A DNA stretch of 64,000 nt from JAGOPY01 sp964619555. Lineage in GTDB: Bacteria > Bacteroidota > Bacteroidia > Bacteroidales > JAGOPY01. The stretch covers positions 4,622 through 68,621 of the forward strand of contig CAZUDV010000019.1 of assembly GCA_964619555.1 (NCBI GenBank). The letters run 5' to 3'. The notes under the pieces are model-generated. The model had not been told where the DNA came from, ran no database searches, and saw nothing but the letters and a program-made list of their open reading frames with translations. Each line of letters starts with the position of its first letter. Within the stretch, counting starts at the first letter, position 1. This document shows, piece by piece, positions 43,355 through 53,785 of the stretch. Made by a program: the position numbers and the translations under genes.

Positions 43355-44086
43355 TTATTTCCGGTGAATCTTACGGATATTCCTCAGCCTAAGGCTCATC
43401 ACCCCGAAAATAGCTTCTTTAAAAATCCCTGAGCTCATCTTGGACTGGCCTTCGGTCCTGTCTGTAAAGATAATGGGCACTTCTTTCAATTTGAAGCCAA
43501 GTTTCCACGCGGTATATTTCATCTCGATCTGGAAGGCATAACCTATAAATCGTATTTTATCCAGATTAATAGCTTCCAGTACTTTACGGGTATAACAGAC
43601 AAAGCCTGCAGTGGTATCCCTTACCTTGATCCTGGTAATGAACCGGACATAAGCCGATGCATAGTAAGACATCAGGATCCGTCCCATGGGCCAGTTGACC
43701 ACGTTGACTCCGGTGACATATCGGGAACCGACGGCCAGGTCAGCCCCATCATCCGCACAGGCTTCATACAGCCTGACCAGGTCTTCCGGATTATGCGAAA
43801 AGTCAGCGTCCATCTCAAAGATATAGCCGTACCCTTTGTCGAGCGACCATTTGAAGCCATGTATATATGCAGTGCCAAGCCCCAGTTTACCTTTGCGTTC
43901 CTCCATGAAAAGCCTGCCGGGAAATTCTGTCATTAACCGACGGACTATGGCGGCAGTACCGTCAGGAGAATTATCTTCAACGATCAGAACATCGAAGTCT
44001 TTTTTCAAAGAAAATACGAACCGGATGATCTTTTCGATGTTTTCTTTTTCGTTGTAGGTAGGTATGATGACAATACTATCTGACAC
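43355..44086 (-). CDS. Polyprenol monophosphomannose synthase (DPM1-like GT2)
   Basis: A 243-residue family 2 glycosyltransferase. Motifs are IPTYNEKENIEKII, VEDNSPDGTA, the metal-binding EMDADFSHNPED, and a GSRYVTGVNVVNWP segment that follows the DPM1 pattern. It transfers mannose or a related sugar from a nucleotide sugar to a polyprenyl phosphate at the inner membrane. No C-terminal membrane domain is present, so it is the short DPM1 class. It runs into pyrC. Confidence 0.92.
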   Translation of the reverse strand: MSDSIVIIPTYNEKENIEKIIRFVFSLKKDFDVLIVEDNSPDGTAAIVRRLMTEFPGRLFMEERKGKLGLGTAYIHGFKWSLDKGYGYIFEMDADFSHNPEDLVRLYEACADDGADLAVGSRYVTGVNVVNWPMGRILMSYYASAYVRFITRIKVRDTTAGFVCYTRKVLEAINLDKIRFIGYAFQIEMKYTAWKLGFKLKEVPIIFTDRTEGQSKMSSGIFKEAIFGVMSLRLRNIRKIHRK

Positions 44087-44183
44087 GCTGATTCCTGTTG
44101 GATGAATTAAGCCTTTCGAGATGCAAAATAATAAAATTTACCTTTCAACTTTTAACAGGTTGTTTTATTTGATCTTATCAGTA

Positions 44184-46409
44184 TTATTTGAGCAATACCA
44201 GTTTTCCTGATGCCGAGGCCTTTTCCCCTGAAAAAGTGATCACATAGAACCCACTGGCCAGGTCGCTCACATCCAGCTTAATGACTTCCTCCTGTCTAGC
44301 GGACATATCGTATTCCTTTACCATCTGCCCTAGCCGGTTATATATTCTGATAACAGATGGATCGTATGTACCTTCCGGAACCATTACCGAAACTTGAGTC
44401 CTGGCTGGATTAGGGGATATGCCGAGTGTTGTTTTATTAAATATGTTTTCATGTATGGCAAGCGGGACACCTGCGTTGTACCTGGCCATAAACTCCTGGT
44501 AGAAAATATTAGCCAGTTCCTCATCATAAATGATCAAGGTGTTCTCATCGTTCTTATCGTTAGCGCTGGAACTCCAGTTATGGCTTCCCAATAGAACGAG
44601 CGGGCCGGAGTTCGGCGCCGACTGGTCGATGATCATGGCCTTGGAATGCAGCAGGCCGGGTTCGCCAAACTCACGGAAATTGGCGCCAAGGGCATTGGTT
44701 AAGGTATTCACCACTGTTTCCGTACAGTCTTCATCGGCATTGACCATCACCCGGCTATTGACGCCGGCCTGCGCCTTATCCCGGAGGGCATAGCCGATAT
44801 CCGACCGGGTGATCAGCATCGTATTCACCTGGATATCGTGATCGGCGGTAGCAATGGTCTCGATGATTTTCTGGTTTACCCCGTCGGAAGGGCTGAAATA
44901 GAGATATGTGGAAGAACCGCGGATAATAAACTCATGTGGCGTATCGTCCCTTTTGTCAAAACCGAAACGGGAAAGCGACTGGTTCGGATCCGGGCCTGAG
45001 CTTCCCCACATTTCATTGAATTCCAGGGTATAAGCTATAGCAAGACTTTGATCCTGGATAATGATGACATTATTGGCATCGGTATTCACATTTTCATTGG
45101 TCCAGTTCGTAGATCCAGTCCAGACAAGTGGATCGTCCGGATTGAAGGAATAAGCATCAAATACGACAAATTTATTGTGCATGATACCCGGATCGGTTCC
45201 TGCTGTAGGACTTGCAATCTTTTTAATATTCGGGCTCAAGCCATCCAGTCCCTGGTTGGCAGTCAGTCCATTGACGATCAGCCGGATATTCACCCCACGA
45301 TCGTAGGCGGCATTCAATGCCCCGGCAATATTGGATACTCCTATGGCTCCGAAGTTATATATGGCTATGTCGATCGACTGTTTGGCGCGGCCGATGTAAC
45401 TGATCAGGGTATCATCCACAGCATCATTGATATAAATCGCATCCGTGCCGGTAGAAACGGAATGATCGACGGTGCTGGTGAAATAGACCTTGATATCACC
45501 GGTAGAATTTGATGAGGTGATGACAGGTCTGAGGGCTGAAAAAGCCGTATCGGAGCCATTTACCGAGAAAACTTTAGTGTAAAGCAAAGTGGAAGGTTCA
45601 GCACCCCCGAAAGTCAGAACGTGGGACGTTACTTCCCCGGCCGGGCCATTGTAGACACCCAGTTCCAGCGCAGGGGTATATCCATACTTCATCTGCGTGG
45701 AACCAGGCAGGTTGGTTTCCCACATCAGGGAAAAGCCTGACTGGCTAAGGCCGAGCACTTCCACCGGAGAGGCCATGGCGATGGACTCCCCCAGGATGAT
45801 GTCATTGGCATCACGCAGCAATAACTGGTAACCTTCATTCGGGTTATTGTAATCGAACTGGCTGAGGATCCCTATCACGTCTACTTCAGCGGTAGGGATC
45901 AGCTGTCCGACCAGGGGAGATGCGGTATTGACCCTCACTTCCCCGTTCTCGCCGTCGGCAGTGATGGTATAATTGGTATTACCGCTGAAGTTTCCACCGG
46001 CATTCACGAAGGTCACATTATTGATCCGTATCAGCTCAGCCTCATACTGTTCTTCCATCTCTTCAATGGTGATCAACTGCGGTTCTGGCAACGGGTTTCC
46101 CTGGGAATTCACGGTGTGGGAGGTCAATTCGGCCACTTCCAGCAACTGGTTATAGTTATCCATTTTTCCGGTCACCGTAACGTGGTCACCCGGCTGGAAA
46201 TAAGTCACGTCCCAATCGTATATTCCAATTCCGGCGGTTTCATCCTGGATATAGCGGATCGTTCCCAGTTCACCTCCGTTTGTCACAATCCCGGAGACCG
46301 TAAGGGTTGCTCCGACGGCATAGGTTCTGGCTTCAGCGATGTTTGCCTGGGAAAATGCGCTGAAATTGAGCGCCAGTATGATCGATAAGGATAGCAGGAG
46401 TTTTTTCAT
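44184..46409 (-). CDS. Secreted phospholipase D-fold enzyme with OB-fold domains and T9SS tail
   Basis: A 741-residue surface enzyme. The signal peptide is residues 1-20. Residues about 22-100 and probably 105-210 are OB-fold domains of the type attached to secreted nucleases (TLTVSGIVTNGG, GDHVTVTGKM). About 212-300 is fibronectin III-like. The PLD region (about 300-645) has two HKD motifs, HNKFVVFD at 411-418 and HSKAMIID at 588-595, each followed by GS-NW. The last 75 residues are a type A T9SS domain (SPNPART, ASGFYVITF). OB folds favour nucleic acid as substrate over phospholipid. It ends the operon that begins at 50244. Confidence 0.92.
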   Translation of the reverse strand: MKKLLLSLSIILALNFSAFSQANIAEARTYAVGATLTVSGIVTNGGELGTIRYIQDETAGIGIYDWDVTYFQPGDHVTVTGKMDNYNQLLEVAELTSHTVNSQGNPLPEPQLITIEEMEEQYEAELIRINNVTFVNAGGNFSGNTNYTITADGENGEVRVNTASPLVGQLIPTAEVDVIGILSQFDYNNPNEGYQLLLRDANDIILGESIAMASPVEVLGLSQSGFSLMWETNLPGSTQMKYGYTPALELGVYNGPAGEVTSHVLTFGGAEPSTLLYTKVFSVNGSDTAFSALRPVITSSNSTGDIKVYFTSTVDHSVSTGTDAIYINDAVDDTLISYIGRAKQSIDIAIYNFGAIGVSNIAGALNAAYDRGVNIRLIVNGLTANQGLDGLSPNIKKIASPTAGTDPGIMHNKFVVFDAYSFNPDDPLVWTGSTNWTNENVNTDANNVIIIQDQSLAIAYTLEFNEMWGSSGPDPNQSLSRFGFDKRDDTPHEFIIRGSSTYLYFSPSDGVNQKIIETIATADHDIQVNTMLITRSDIGYALRDKAQAGVNSRVMVNADEDCTETVVNTLTNALGANFREFGEPGLLHSKAMIIDQSAPNSGPLVLLGSHNWSSSANDKNDENTLIIYDEELANIFYQEFMARYNAGVPLAIHENIFNKTTLGISPNPARTQVSVMVPEGTYDPSVIRIYNRLGQMVKEYDMSARQEEVIKLDVSDLASGFYVITFSGEKASASGKLVLLK

Positions 46410-46481
46410 ATCTTGGGATGGATTTAAACTATTAATTGTTATATGTTAAACTGTTAAATTGTTATCTTAATGTCCGGTATT

Positions 46482-49244
46482 TCAGAAAGTTATTCGGGCA
46501 GACAGGTTGAACCGGCGGCCCAGGCCGAAGAACACGCCGGCGGAAGCCGCATCAAAATTCTGGGTGCTGGAGCTGTAGGTATCGTTATTCTGGGCATCGG
46601 ATATGTATTCGGTATCGAGCAGATTCAGGACGGAAGCTCTGAAATCCAGGTTGAACTTTTTGAGGCGCCAGGTATACCCGGCATTCAGGTCGATCAGTGC
46701 ATAATCAGGAATTTGCCAGGATTCCCGGGGATTTCCATCGGCATCGAGGTAGGGTGGCTTGTCGGGATTATCCGGCGAAAGGCTGAGAGGGTCAAATTCC
46801 GAATAATTCTTCGTGAAATAAGTCACGGTGCCATTCAGGTACAGGTCGCGGAGGATCTCCCAGCGAATCCCGCCGGAGAGCTGCACCTGGGCGGCATCAC
46901 CCACATGAACTCCCTGAGCGTCAAAATAATAGTCGCCGACCAGCTGTTCGTTAACGTATACCCTTGCCGTATCGGCGGAAGTCCAGATCCAATCCCCGAA
47001 GGACACGAGCAGGTTATAGGAAAGGTTTTTCAGCACATCGTGGTTGAACTCTGCTTCGATGCCAATATGACGGGCATCCATTCCATTGATATTGACCTGG
47101 TAGGTCTGTTCCGTAGCCGGATCCACGAAAGTCGATGTCCGGTCAGCCGGTTTATTCTGCCAGATGGTGGCATAGCCGTTGACATCCAGTGAAATGTTAC
47201 TTGCGTAAAGACTGTAGCCCAGTTCAAAGGCCATGACCTTTTCATTTTCAGGATCGGTGAATTCTATATTTTCATAGTAGAACACATTATTGAACCGGGG
47301 GGCTTTGGAAAGATAACCGATATTGGCAAATACATTTGACCGTTCCGAAAGGTTGTAATTCACACCCCCTTTAACCGTGAAACCCGGAAACCATTTCCAG
47401 GGTGTCTGGTTATCCTGCAGGCCTTTCGAATCGCGCGTATAGGTATTGCCCTGGTAAGTGATGGTATCATTGAAGCCGATCAGCAGGGTGGTATCTCCCT
47501 CTTCCAGTTCTTTTTTGATGAAATAATCGATTCTCTTGTACCCGCTGCCGGACGCTGATAAATTGAGAAATACCGACCAGTTGCCCTGTCGCCATTTCAG
47601 CAATCCGAACATTCCTCCCCATCTGACAAGTCCCACGTCGTGATAACGGATAACATCCTTTTCTTCCTTTACAATATCGTCGGTGTTCTGATTCACATTA
47701 TCCAGGTAATAATCCCCGCCCAGGAGGTCATGAACAATCATATAATGTTCCCCTTTGTAGGATCTCAGGTCCATTCCCCCGGAAAACTCCCAGAGTTCAT
47801 TGATCTTGTAATTCACGGTTGAAAGCCAGCCATACCAGTAATGGTCATTCACGCTGCTTCGCAGGATGCCCCGCGACCTCTTGTCTTCGGAATAATAATT
47901 CAGGTCATAAATGCTCTGAAAATCAATCTGGCCGTTTGAATCCAGCGGGAAGGTCGAACTCCCCGGGGTGCCGTATTTATCTGACTTGGCTGTTCCGGTG
48001 CCTCCGCCTTTTCCGAGCGAAACATAAAAGATATTGGACCAATAGGTCTTTTCATTGATATTCCAGAAATCCCTAAGGCTAATCAAGGGTTTGTGGTAGT
48101 AATTCATCCGTTCGGATAGCGGTTCCCTGTCTTCTCCGACCCGCTGCAAATAGCCCCAGTTCTCATTGAATTTCAACCCTTTGGAAGGCGGCAAGCCGGT
48201 TGTATCGACACCTTTTTCTGCGGCATAATCCTTGTCGAAAGTAGCTATGGATTTTTTGTAAGCCCGTTGTCCGTGCTTCTGGGGAGCCCCCATGGCCGAC
48301 AAACTGATCAGGTGTTTGCCAATCTTTTTATCTATCCGGGCGAAGTAGAACCACCCTTCCGTCCATGTTTCATCCACCCAGCCATTGCCTCTTTTGTAGG
48401 AGCCTGCCAGGGTTACGCCCCAGCCGTGCTTCATCTGGCCGCTGTTCCAGCCGATAGAGGAACGCAGGAATGCGTCGCTGCCATATTCCTGTTTAAATGA
48501 GAACCTGGCTTTGTCTTCGATACTTTGAGTAAGTATGTTCACCGTACCTCCGACTGAAGGGATAACCAGCTTGGAAGCACCGAGGCCTCTCTGGACCTGG
48601 ATGTTCCGGGTAACGGCATCCAGACCGAACCAGTTCGACCAGTACACCCATCCGTTTTCCATATCGTTCACCGGAATGCCATCGACCATGACCGCCACAT
48701 TTCGCTGGTTAAAACCCCGGATATTGATGCGCGAATCCCCGTCGCCGCCTCCCTGCTGGGTGGCATACACGCCGGGGGTCTTGTTGAGCAGCAATGGAAT
48801 ATCCTGGGAAGCCAGTTGTTCTTCGATCTTTTTCGGTGGTATGGATGTGAAGGCTACCGGCGTCTCGCGAGTCCGGGCGATATCCGCCACGACCTCCACT
48901 TCCGACAGCGTGACATTTTTCAGTTTCACATCCAGTTTGGTAAAGGCTGACTGAATGTTAAGCGGTATGGTCTGACTCACAAACCCTACATAAGAAACCT
49001 GCAGATCATATTTCCCATAAGGAAGCTCCAGCATATAGGCCCCTTCGATATCCGTAACGGTGCCTTTGGCAATTGCATAAAGGATATTGACACCGATAAG
49101 GGGTTCACCGGTTCCGGAATCGGTAACTGTACCCTTGACCGTGCCGGTCTGGGCATTTAGGCACAGGGGCAGCATGAAACCCATGACCAGCCCCAAAACC
49201 TTTACATCGTGCCAAAACCTTTCGGGGAAAACGGATGAATTCAT
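46482..49244 (-). CDS. TonB-dependent outer-membrane receptor
   Basis: A 920-residue receptor. After the signal peptide (ending CLNAQ near residue 32), a carboxypeptidase-like regulatory domain occupies about 33-105 (GTVKGTVTDSGTGEPL). The plug follows (about 120-235, KTPGVYATQQGGGDGDSRIN), and then a 22-strand barrel that ends FGLGRRFNLSARITF. No SusD-like partner is encoded next to it. It lies between a lamin-tail T9SS protein and a PLD-fold enzyme, 13 and 72 bases away, so it probably imports a product of their action. The ligand class is not readable from the sequence. Confidence 0.95.
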   Translation of the reverse strand: MNSSVFPERFWHDVKVLGLVMGFMLPLCLNAQTGTVKGTVTDSGTGEPLIGVNILYAIAKGTVTDIEGAYMLELPYGKYDLQVSYVGFVSQTIPLNIQSAFTKLDVKLKNVTLSEVEVVADIARTRETPVAFTSIPPKKIEEQLASQDIPLLLNKTPGVYATQQGGGDGDSRINIRGFNQRNVAVMVDGIPVNDMENGWVYWSNWFGLDAVTRNIQVQRGLGASKLVIPSVGGTVNILTQSIEDKARFSFKQEYGSDAFLRSSIGWNSGQMKHGWGVTLAGSYKRGNGWVDETWTEGWFYFARIDKKIGKHLISLSAMGAPQKHGQRAYKKSIATFDKDYAAEKGVDTTGLPPSKGLKFNENWGYLQRVGEDREPLSERMNYYHKPLISLRDFWNINEKTYWSNIFYVSLGKGGGTGTAKSDKYGTPGSSTFPLDSNGQIDFQSIYDLNYYSEDKRSRGILRSSVNDHYWYGWLSTVNYKINELWEFSGGMDLRSYKGEHYMIVHDLLGGDYYLDNVNQNTDDIVKEEKDVIRYHDVGLVRWGGMFGLLKWRQGNWSVFLNLSASGSGYKRIDYFIKKELEEGDTTLLIGFNDTITYQGNTYTRDSKGLQDNQTPWKWFPGFTVKGGVNYNLSERSNVFANIGYLSKAPRFNNVFYYENIEFTDPENEKVMAFELGYSLYASNISLDVNGYATIWQNKPADRTSTFVDPATEQTYQVNINGMDARHIGIEAEFNHDVLKNLSYNLLVSFGDWIWTSADTARVYVNEQLVGDYYFDAQGVHVGDAAQVQLSGGIRWEILRDLYLNGTVTYFTKNYSEFDPLSLSPDNPDKPPYLDADGNPRESWQIPDYALIDLNAGYTWRLKKFNLDFRASVLNLLDTEYISDAQNNDTYSSSTQNFDAASAGVFFGLGRRFNLSARITF

Positions 49245-49257
49245 CTTTAATGGATTA

Positions 49258-50244
49258 TCAGTTCACCAATAATTTACGGGTGACGGAATTCTGTTCCTTG
49301 TCGGAGATCCGAAGCAGGTAAATCCCCTTATTCAGGTCTCCGGGGAGGAGAAATGTTGCCTGATGGTCATTCTGATGGTTTCTTTTCAGCAAGTGTCCAT
49401 CAGCACTGAACAATTCGATCCCAGACATCTCAAATTCAGAGCTGACAAGAATTTCATCTCCTGTTACCGGATTGGGATAGATCCTGACCTGTAACCGGGC
49501 ACTGCTCTCAGGAACTGTCAGATACTGGCAGTCACAGTGATGGAAACCCAGGCTGTCAAAGGCATTGGCCGGAAGAGAATCGTATTGCTCGAGCGCATAG
49601 AAGCTATTCGTTCCATATGCATTCATCACATCCCGATCTATACCTTTTTTGATGGAATGTTTCCTTTTAAGGGTTTGATTCAGGGTGAGATAATTGCCCT
49701 GCCCGTCAGCATAGGGAGGTGTGTCGTCCCAGCCGCAAAGCTGATTGGGAAATCCGGCCAAAGCAGGTTTCACGCCAATTTCACCGAGGATGTCAATATC
49801 GACCCATGAACCGGAGATTTTCCTTTGCAGGGATACGGCATCATCTCCATTCCAGAAGACGACCCGGCAACCTGCAGTACCCGCATCGTAGTCAGCCGGG
49901 GCCAGGTAATTGGCTTTTGCCCGGAGACCCGGGAAAATCATGGTATCCTGTCCGGGAAAATTGGTATCCTGTATCATGACGATGACCTGGTAGGCAGGGA
50001 TACTACCATCCAGGGGGAGCACATAACGAATATCCAGGTCAGCCGCTTCGTCACCGTTAGACCACCGGATAAGCCGGTAGTTACCGGTAAGGGTAATTTC
50101 CTGCGGGGTCGGGTTATAAATTTCAAGAGCTTTATTATTGCTCCAGCCTTCCACATATTCCGAAATGAACAGGTCCGAGCAGTCCTGCCCTGTGACCCCT
50201 ATGGTGAAAGCCAGTAATGACAGGGAAAGTAAAAGTTTCTTCAT
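49258..50244 (-). CDS. Lamin-tail-domain T9SS cargo protein
   Basis: A 328-residue secreted protein. The signal peptide is residues 1-19. A lamin-tail (LTD-like) domain covers about 20-190, opening with CSDLFISEYVEGWSNNKALE and IYNPTPQEITLTGNYRL. The C-terminal 80 residues form a type A T9SS sorting domain (RIYPNPVTGDE, GIYLLRIS, RKLLVN). LTD domains in bacterial surface proteins often accompany nucleases and phosphatases. It is the first gene of the LTD - TonB receptor - PLD operon and has its own -7 box. Confidence 0.9.
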   Translation of the reverse strand: MKKLLLSLSLLAFTIGVTGQDCSDLFISEYVEGWSNNKALEIYNPTPQEITLTGNYRLIRWSNGDEAADLDIRYVLPLDGSIPAYQVIVMIQDTNFPGQDTMIFPGLRAKANYLAPADYDAGTAGCRVVFWNGDDAVSLQRKISGSWVDIDILGEIGVKPALAGFPNQLCGWDDTPPYADGQGNYLTLNQTLKRKHSIKKGIDRDVMNAYGTNSFYALEQYDSLPANAFDSLGFHHCDCQYLTVPESSARLQVRIYPNPVTGDEILVSSEFEMSGIELFSADGHLLKRNHQNDHQATFLLPGDLNKGIYLLRISDKEQNSVTRKLLVN

Positions 50245-50271
50245 ATATTTTTATTTAAGTTACGTTCAAGG

Positions 50272-50279
50272 CAAAAATA
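50272..50279 (-). promoter_or_regulatory. -7 promoter box of the LTD-TonB-PLD operon
   Basis: The minus strand reads TATTTTTG, a perfect -7 element, 27 bases upstream of the operon's first ATG. A -33 box was not found at the standard spacing. Confidence 0.5.
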
Positions 50280-50385
50280 ACATTCTTAGGCGACATTTTC
50301 ATGGTTTGTTATTATCTTATCATTAATCGGAAAATCTGTAAAAAATACCCGGTGCGGATTGAAAAAATTTGGCAAGAAGGTAGTG

Positions 50386-53300
50386 CTACAACTCTATCCC
50401 CTTCATAACCCTGATAGCGGCCGCAACGGAGCTGATATTCCGGAAAGTCAGTGAGAGCCGGCTCTCGGTTTCCTTCATTCTGCAAGTAGCCGGATTTTTC
50501 TGAACATAGCCCAGGATAGCAGAAAAGGCACCGGACTGGTAATATTCCGATTCCGGGTTGCTGATAAAATAGCCGATCAGCCGCTCATTCTTCAGTACAA
50601 TCTTTTCAAAACCTACCTTTTTGGCCAGCCAGCGAAGGCGGATGGTATCGATAAGTTCGGTCGTTTGCTTTGGAACCGGGCCGAAACGGTCCGTCAGCTT
50701 ATGCTGGAACCTCTGCAGATTGTCCTCGCTTTCAATACTGTCAAGCTCTTTATAGACGATCAGCCGCTCGGTGGTATTGGATATGTAATCACCCGGGATC
50801 AGGATCTCCAGATCTGTTTCGATCTGGCAGTCCTTGACATAATCCTGCGACCGTTCTTCATGGAAAAGTTCTTTGAATTCGGTTTCCTTCAGTTCCTGAA
50901 TTGCCTCATCGAGGATTTTATGATACATTTCGAACCCGATATCGGAGATAAAGCCGCTTTGTTCCGCTCCCAGTATATTGCCGGCGCCACGGATGTCCAG
51001 GTCACGCATGGCGATGTTGAACCCACTTCCCAAATCCGAGAATTCTTCAATTGCTTTCAGCCTTTTCCGGGCTTCCTGTGTCAGCATGGATACCGGAGGC
51101 GCCAGAAGGTAGCAGAAGGCTTTTTTATTGGAGCGGCCCACCCTGCCCCTAAGCTGGTGCAGATCACTGAGGCCGAAGTGTTGGGCATCATTGATAATGA
51201 TCGTGTTGGCGTTGGGTATGTCGAGGCCCGATTCGATAATCGCCGTTGACAGGAGAACATCATAAACCCCGTCGATGAAATCGAGCATGACATTTTCCAG
51301 GTGTTCGCCGTCCATTTGTCCGTGTGCCACGCCAATGGTTATGTTCGGGATAAATTTCCGGATCATCTGCTCCACTTCATGAATGTTCTGAATGCGGTTG
51401 TGGACAAAGAACACCTGCCCACCCCTGTTCACCTCATAAAGGATAGCCTCCCGGATGACCTCTTCCCCGAATACCCGAAGTTCGGTCTGGATCGGGTACC
51501 GGTTGGGCGGCGGTGTATTGATGATGGACAGGTCGCGTGCCCCCATGAGCGAAAATTGCAGGGTCCGGGGAATTGGCGTGGCCGTCAGGGTAAGCGTATC
51601 GACATTGACCTTGATCCGTTTCAGTTTCTCCTTTGCCCCTACCCCGAATTTCTGCTCCTCATCAATGATCAGCAATCCCAGGTCTTTAAATTTCACATCC
51701 TGGCTGATCAGACGATGGGTGCCGATTAGGATGTCAAGAGTCCCTTCCGCAAGCTTTTTCAGCGTTTCCCTTTGTTTCTTGGTGCTCTTGAAGCGGTTCA
51801 GGTAATCCACCGTGCAGGGAAAATCCCTTAACCTTTCGCTGAAAGTCTTATAGTGCTGCAATGCCAGGATGGTCGTTGGAACCAGTACAGCCACCTGCTT
51901 GCTGTCGGACACGGCCTTGAATGCGGCACGAATGGCAATCTCAGTCTTGCCGAAGCCCACATCCCCGCAGATCAGCCTGTCCATGGGCCAGGACCTTTCC
52001 ATGTCAGTCTTGACATCCGTCGTGGATTTTTCCTGGTCGGGCGTATCTTCATAAATAAACGATGCTTCCAGTTCTGTTTGCAGGTAAGTATCGGGAGTAA
52101 AACCGAATCCTTCGGAGCTTTTCCTTTTCGCATACAACTCGATGAGCTCTTTCGCAATATCCTTGACCCGGTTTTTAGTCTTGTTCTTCAGCCGGTTCCA
52201 GGCACCGGACCCAAGACGGTCCATGCGGGGCTCAGCACCGTCTTTTCCTACATATTTGGCTATCCTGTGAAGGGAATGAATGCTGACATACAACAGGTCG
52301 TTGTTCTGGTAGATGATGCGCACGGCTTCCTGCTGGCGGCCATTCACATCGATCTTTTCCAATCCGTCGAACCGGCCGATCCCATGGTCTATGTGCGTTA
52401 CGTAATCCCCCGGATTCAGGTGATATAATTCTTTCAGGGTAATGGCTTCACGGCTGCTGTAACTGTCTTTAAGGTGAAATTTATGGTAACGCTCAAATAT
52501 CTGGTGATCAGTATATAAAGCCAGTTTTAGCTGGTTGTCGATGAATCCTTCATGCAGGGAAATATTCAAAGTGGAAAAGTCAAATTCTTCTGTTTGCTTG
52601 CGGCTGGTTTTCAAATCCTCGAATATGGTATAGATCCGTTCGATCTGGCGTGGATTTTCGGACAAAATGAAATTGCTGATACCGTTCCTGGTGTTTTCGG
52701 CCAGGTTAAGGACCAGGAGGTCGAAATTCTTATTGAACGACGGCTGGGGTACCGCGTCAAAGGCAAGATTAAGCCCCGGTTCCAGCATGGGCCTGATGCC
52801 TGACTCAGCCAGGGCATGCTGCAAGATCTGCCGGAGAAACTCATCCTGATCCAAAAAATGTTCCGTGAGTTTCTGAGGATAAAGCCCGGTTTTATCCGAT
52901 CCGGTAAGCTTCTCCACCTTTTCACGCTGGGCGCGGATATGCTCCAGTGAAACTTCCAGGTTAGCCGCCCATACCATGGTCCCCGGCGGAAGAAATGCCA
53001 GGAACGATTCAAGGGATTCCATTTCCAGCCGTTCCGATAAATCGGGCAAAATGGTGATCCTGTCCATTTTATCCATAGACAACTGTGTGGCCGGATCAAA
53101 TGACCGTATAGACTCCAGTTCTTCTCCAAAGAATTCCAGCCGGAACGGGTGGTCATTTGCAAAGGAAAATACATCGATGATACCTCCGCGGATAGAGAAC
53201 TGTCCGGGTTCATAGACAAAATCCTCCCGGTCGAAACCGTATTCCACCAGGACATCAGCGATGAAATCCAGGGATACTTTCTCCCCTACCTGGAGCTTGA

Positions 53301-53751
53301 GGGTGTTTTTTGTAAGGACTTTCTTCCGTACGACTTTTTCCGCCAATGCTTCCGCATAGGTTACAATGATGAGCTTTTTCTGGGAGGTCACCAGCCGGCT
53401 CATGACTTCCGACCGCATCAGCACATGGGTCCGGTCAGGCTTATCGAATTCAAAATGACGTTTATATACAGTCGGGAAGAAGAGCGTATTCTTCTTCTCG
53501 TAAGGTTCCGATCTTTCCCGGAAGATGGTTTCCAGATCGTTGTAAAAGTACGCGGCTGATTCGGCATCGTTGAGGATGACGATATGATGCCGCTGGAGAT
53601 GTTGGAAAACGGCTGCCAGGATCAGGGCATGAGAAGACCCTGCCAGTCCCCTGAGGAAAATCCTGGGGAAGGCTTGTTCCTTGAGCACACCGGCCATTTG
53701 CACCACCTGGTGTGATGCGGCGTACAATTTGATCAGTTCCTCTGTTTTCAA
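50386..53751 (-). CDS. mfd: Transcription-repair coupling factor
   Basis: A 1121-residue DNA translocase that removes stalled RNA polymerase and recruits UvrA. The UvrB-like N-terminal part covers about residues 1-420, and the RNA polymerase-interaction domain about 470-560 starts at LNPGDYVTHIDHGIGRF. The helicase core has Walker A GDVGFGKTE, DEEQKFG, and TATPIPRTLQ. The C-terminal TRCF domain ends the protein. Order and length are normal. It is divergent from the aspartokinase gene, with adjacent promoter boxes. Confidence 0.97.
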   Translation of the reverse strand: MKTEELIKLYAASHQVVQMAGVLKEQAFPRIFLRGLAGSSHALILAAVFQHLQRHHIVILNDAESAAYFYNDLETIFRERSEPYEKKNTLFFPTVYKRHFEFDKPDRTHVLMRSEVMSRLVTSQKKLIIVTYAEALAEKVVRKKVLTKNTLKLQVGEKVSLDFIADVLVEYGFDREDFVYEPGQFSIRGGIIDVFSFANDHPFRLEFFGEELESIRSFDPATQLSMDKMDRITILPDLSERLEMESLESFLAFLPPGTMVWAANLEVSLEHIRAQREKVEKLTGSDKTGLYPQKLTEHFLDQDEFLRQILQHALAESGIRPMLEPGLNLAFDAVPQPSFNKNFDLLVLNLAENTRNGISNFILSENPRQIERIYTIFEDLKTSRKQTEEFDFSTLNISLHEGFIDNQLKLALYTDHQIFERYHKFHLKDSYSSREAITLKELYHLNPGDYVTHIDHGIGRFDGLEKIDVNGRQQEAVRIIYQNNDLLYVSIHSLHRIAKYVGKDGAEPRMDRLGSGAWNRLKNKTKNRVKDIAKELIELYAKRKSSEGFGFTPDTYLQTELEASFIYEDTPDQEKSTTDVKTDMERSWPMDRLICGDVGFGKTEIAIRAAFKAVSDSKQVAVLVPTTILALQHYKTFSERLRDFPCTVDYLNRFKSTKKQRETLKKLAEGTLDILIGTHRLISQDVKFKDLGLLIIDEEQKFGVGAKEKLKRIKVNVDTLTLTATPIPRTLQFSLMGARDLSIINTPPPNRYPIQTELRVFGEEVIREAILYEVNRGGQVFFVHNRIQNIHEVEQMIRKFIPNITIGVAHGQMDGEHLENVMLDFIDGVYDVLLSTAIIESGLDIPNANTIIINDAQHFGLSDLHQLRGRVGRSNKKAFCYLLAPPVSMLTQEARKRLKAIEEFSDLGSGFNIAMRDLDIRGAGNILGAEQSGFISDIGFEMYHKILDEAIQELKETEFKELFHEERSQDYVKDCQIETDLEILIPGDYISNTTERLIVYKELDSIESEDNLQRFQHKLTDRFGPVPKQTTELIDTIRLRWLAKKVGFEKIVLKNERLIGYFISNPESEYYQSGAFSAILGYVQKNPATCRMKETESRLSLTFRNISSVAAAIRVMKGIEL

Positions 53752-53776
53752 ATCCTGAATCGCCCGAATGGTCGTG

Positions 53777-53784
53777 CAAAAGTA
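53777..53784 (-). promoter_or_regulatory. mfd -7 promoter box
   Basis: The minus strand reads TACTTTTG, a perfect -7 element, 25 bases before the mfd ATG. A TTG on the same strand at 53807-53809 gives a 22-base spacer. It is one base from the opposing box at 53786. Confidence 0.55.
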
Positions 53785-53785
53785 T

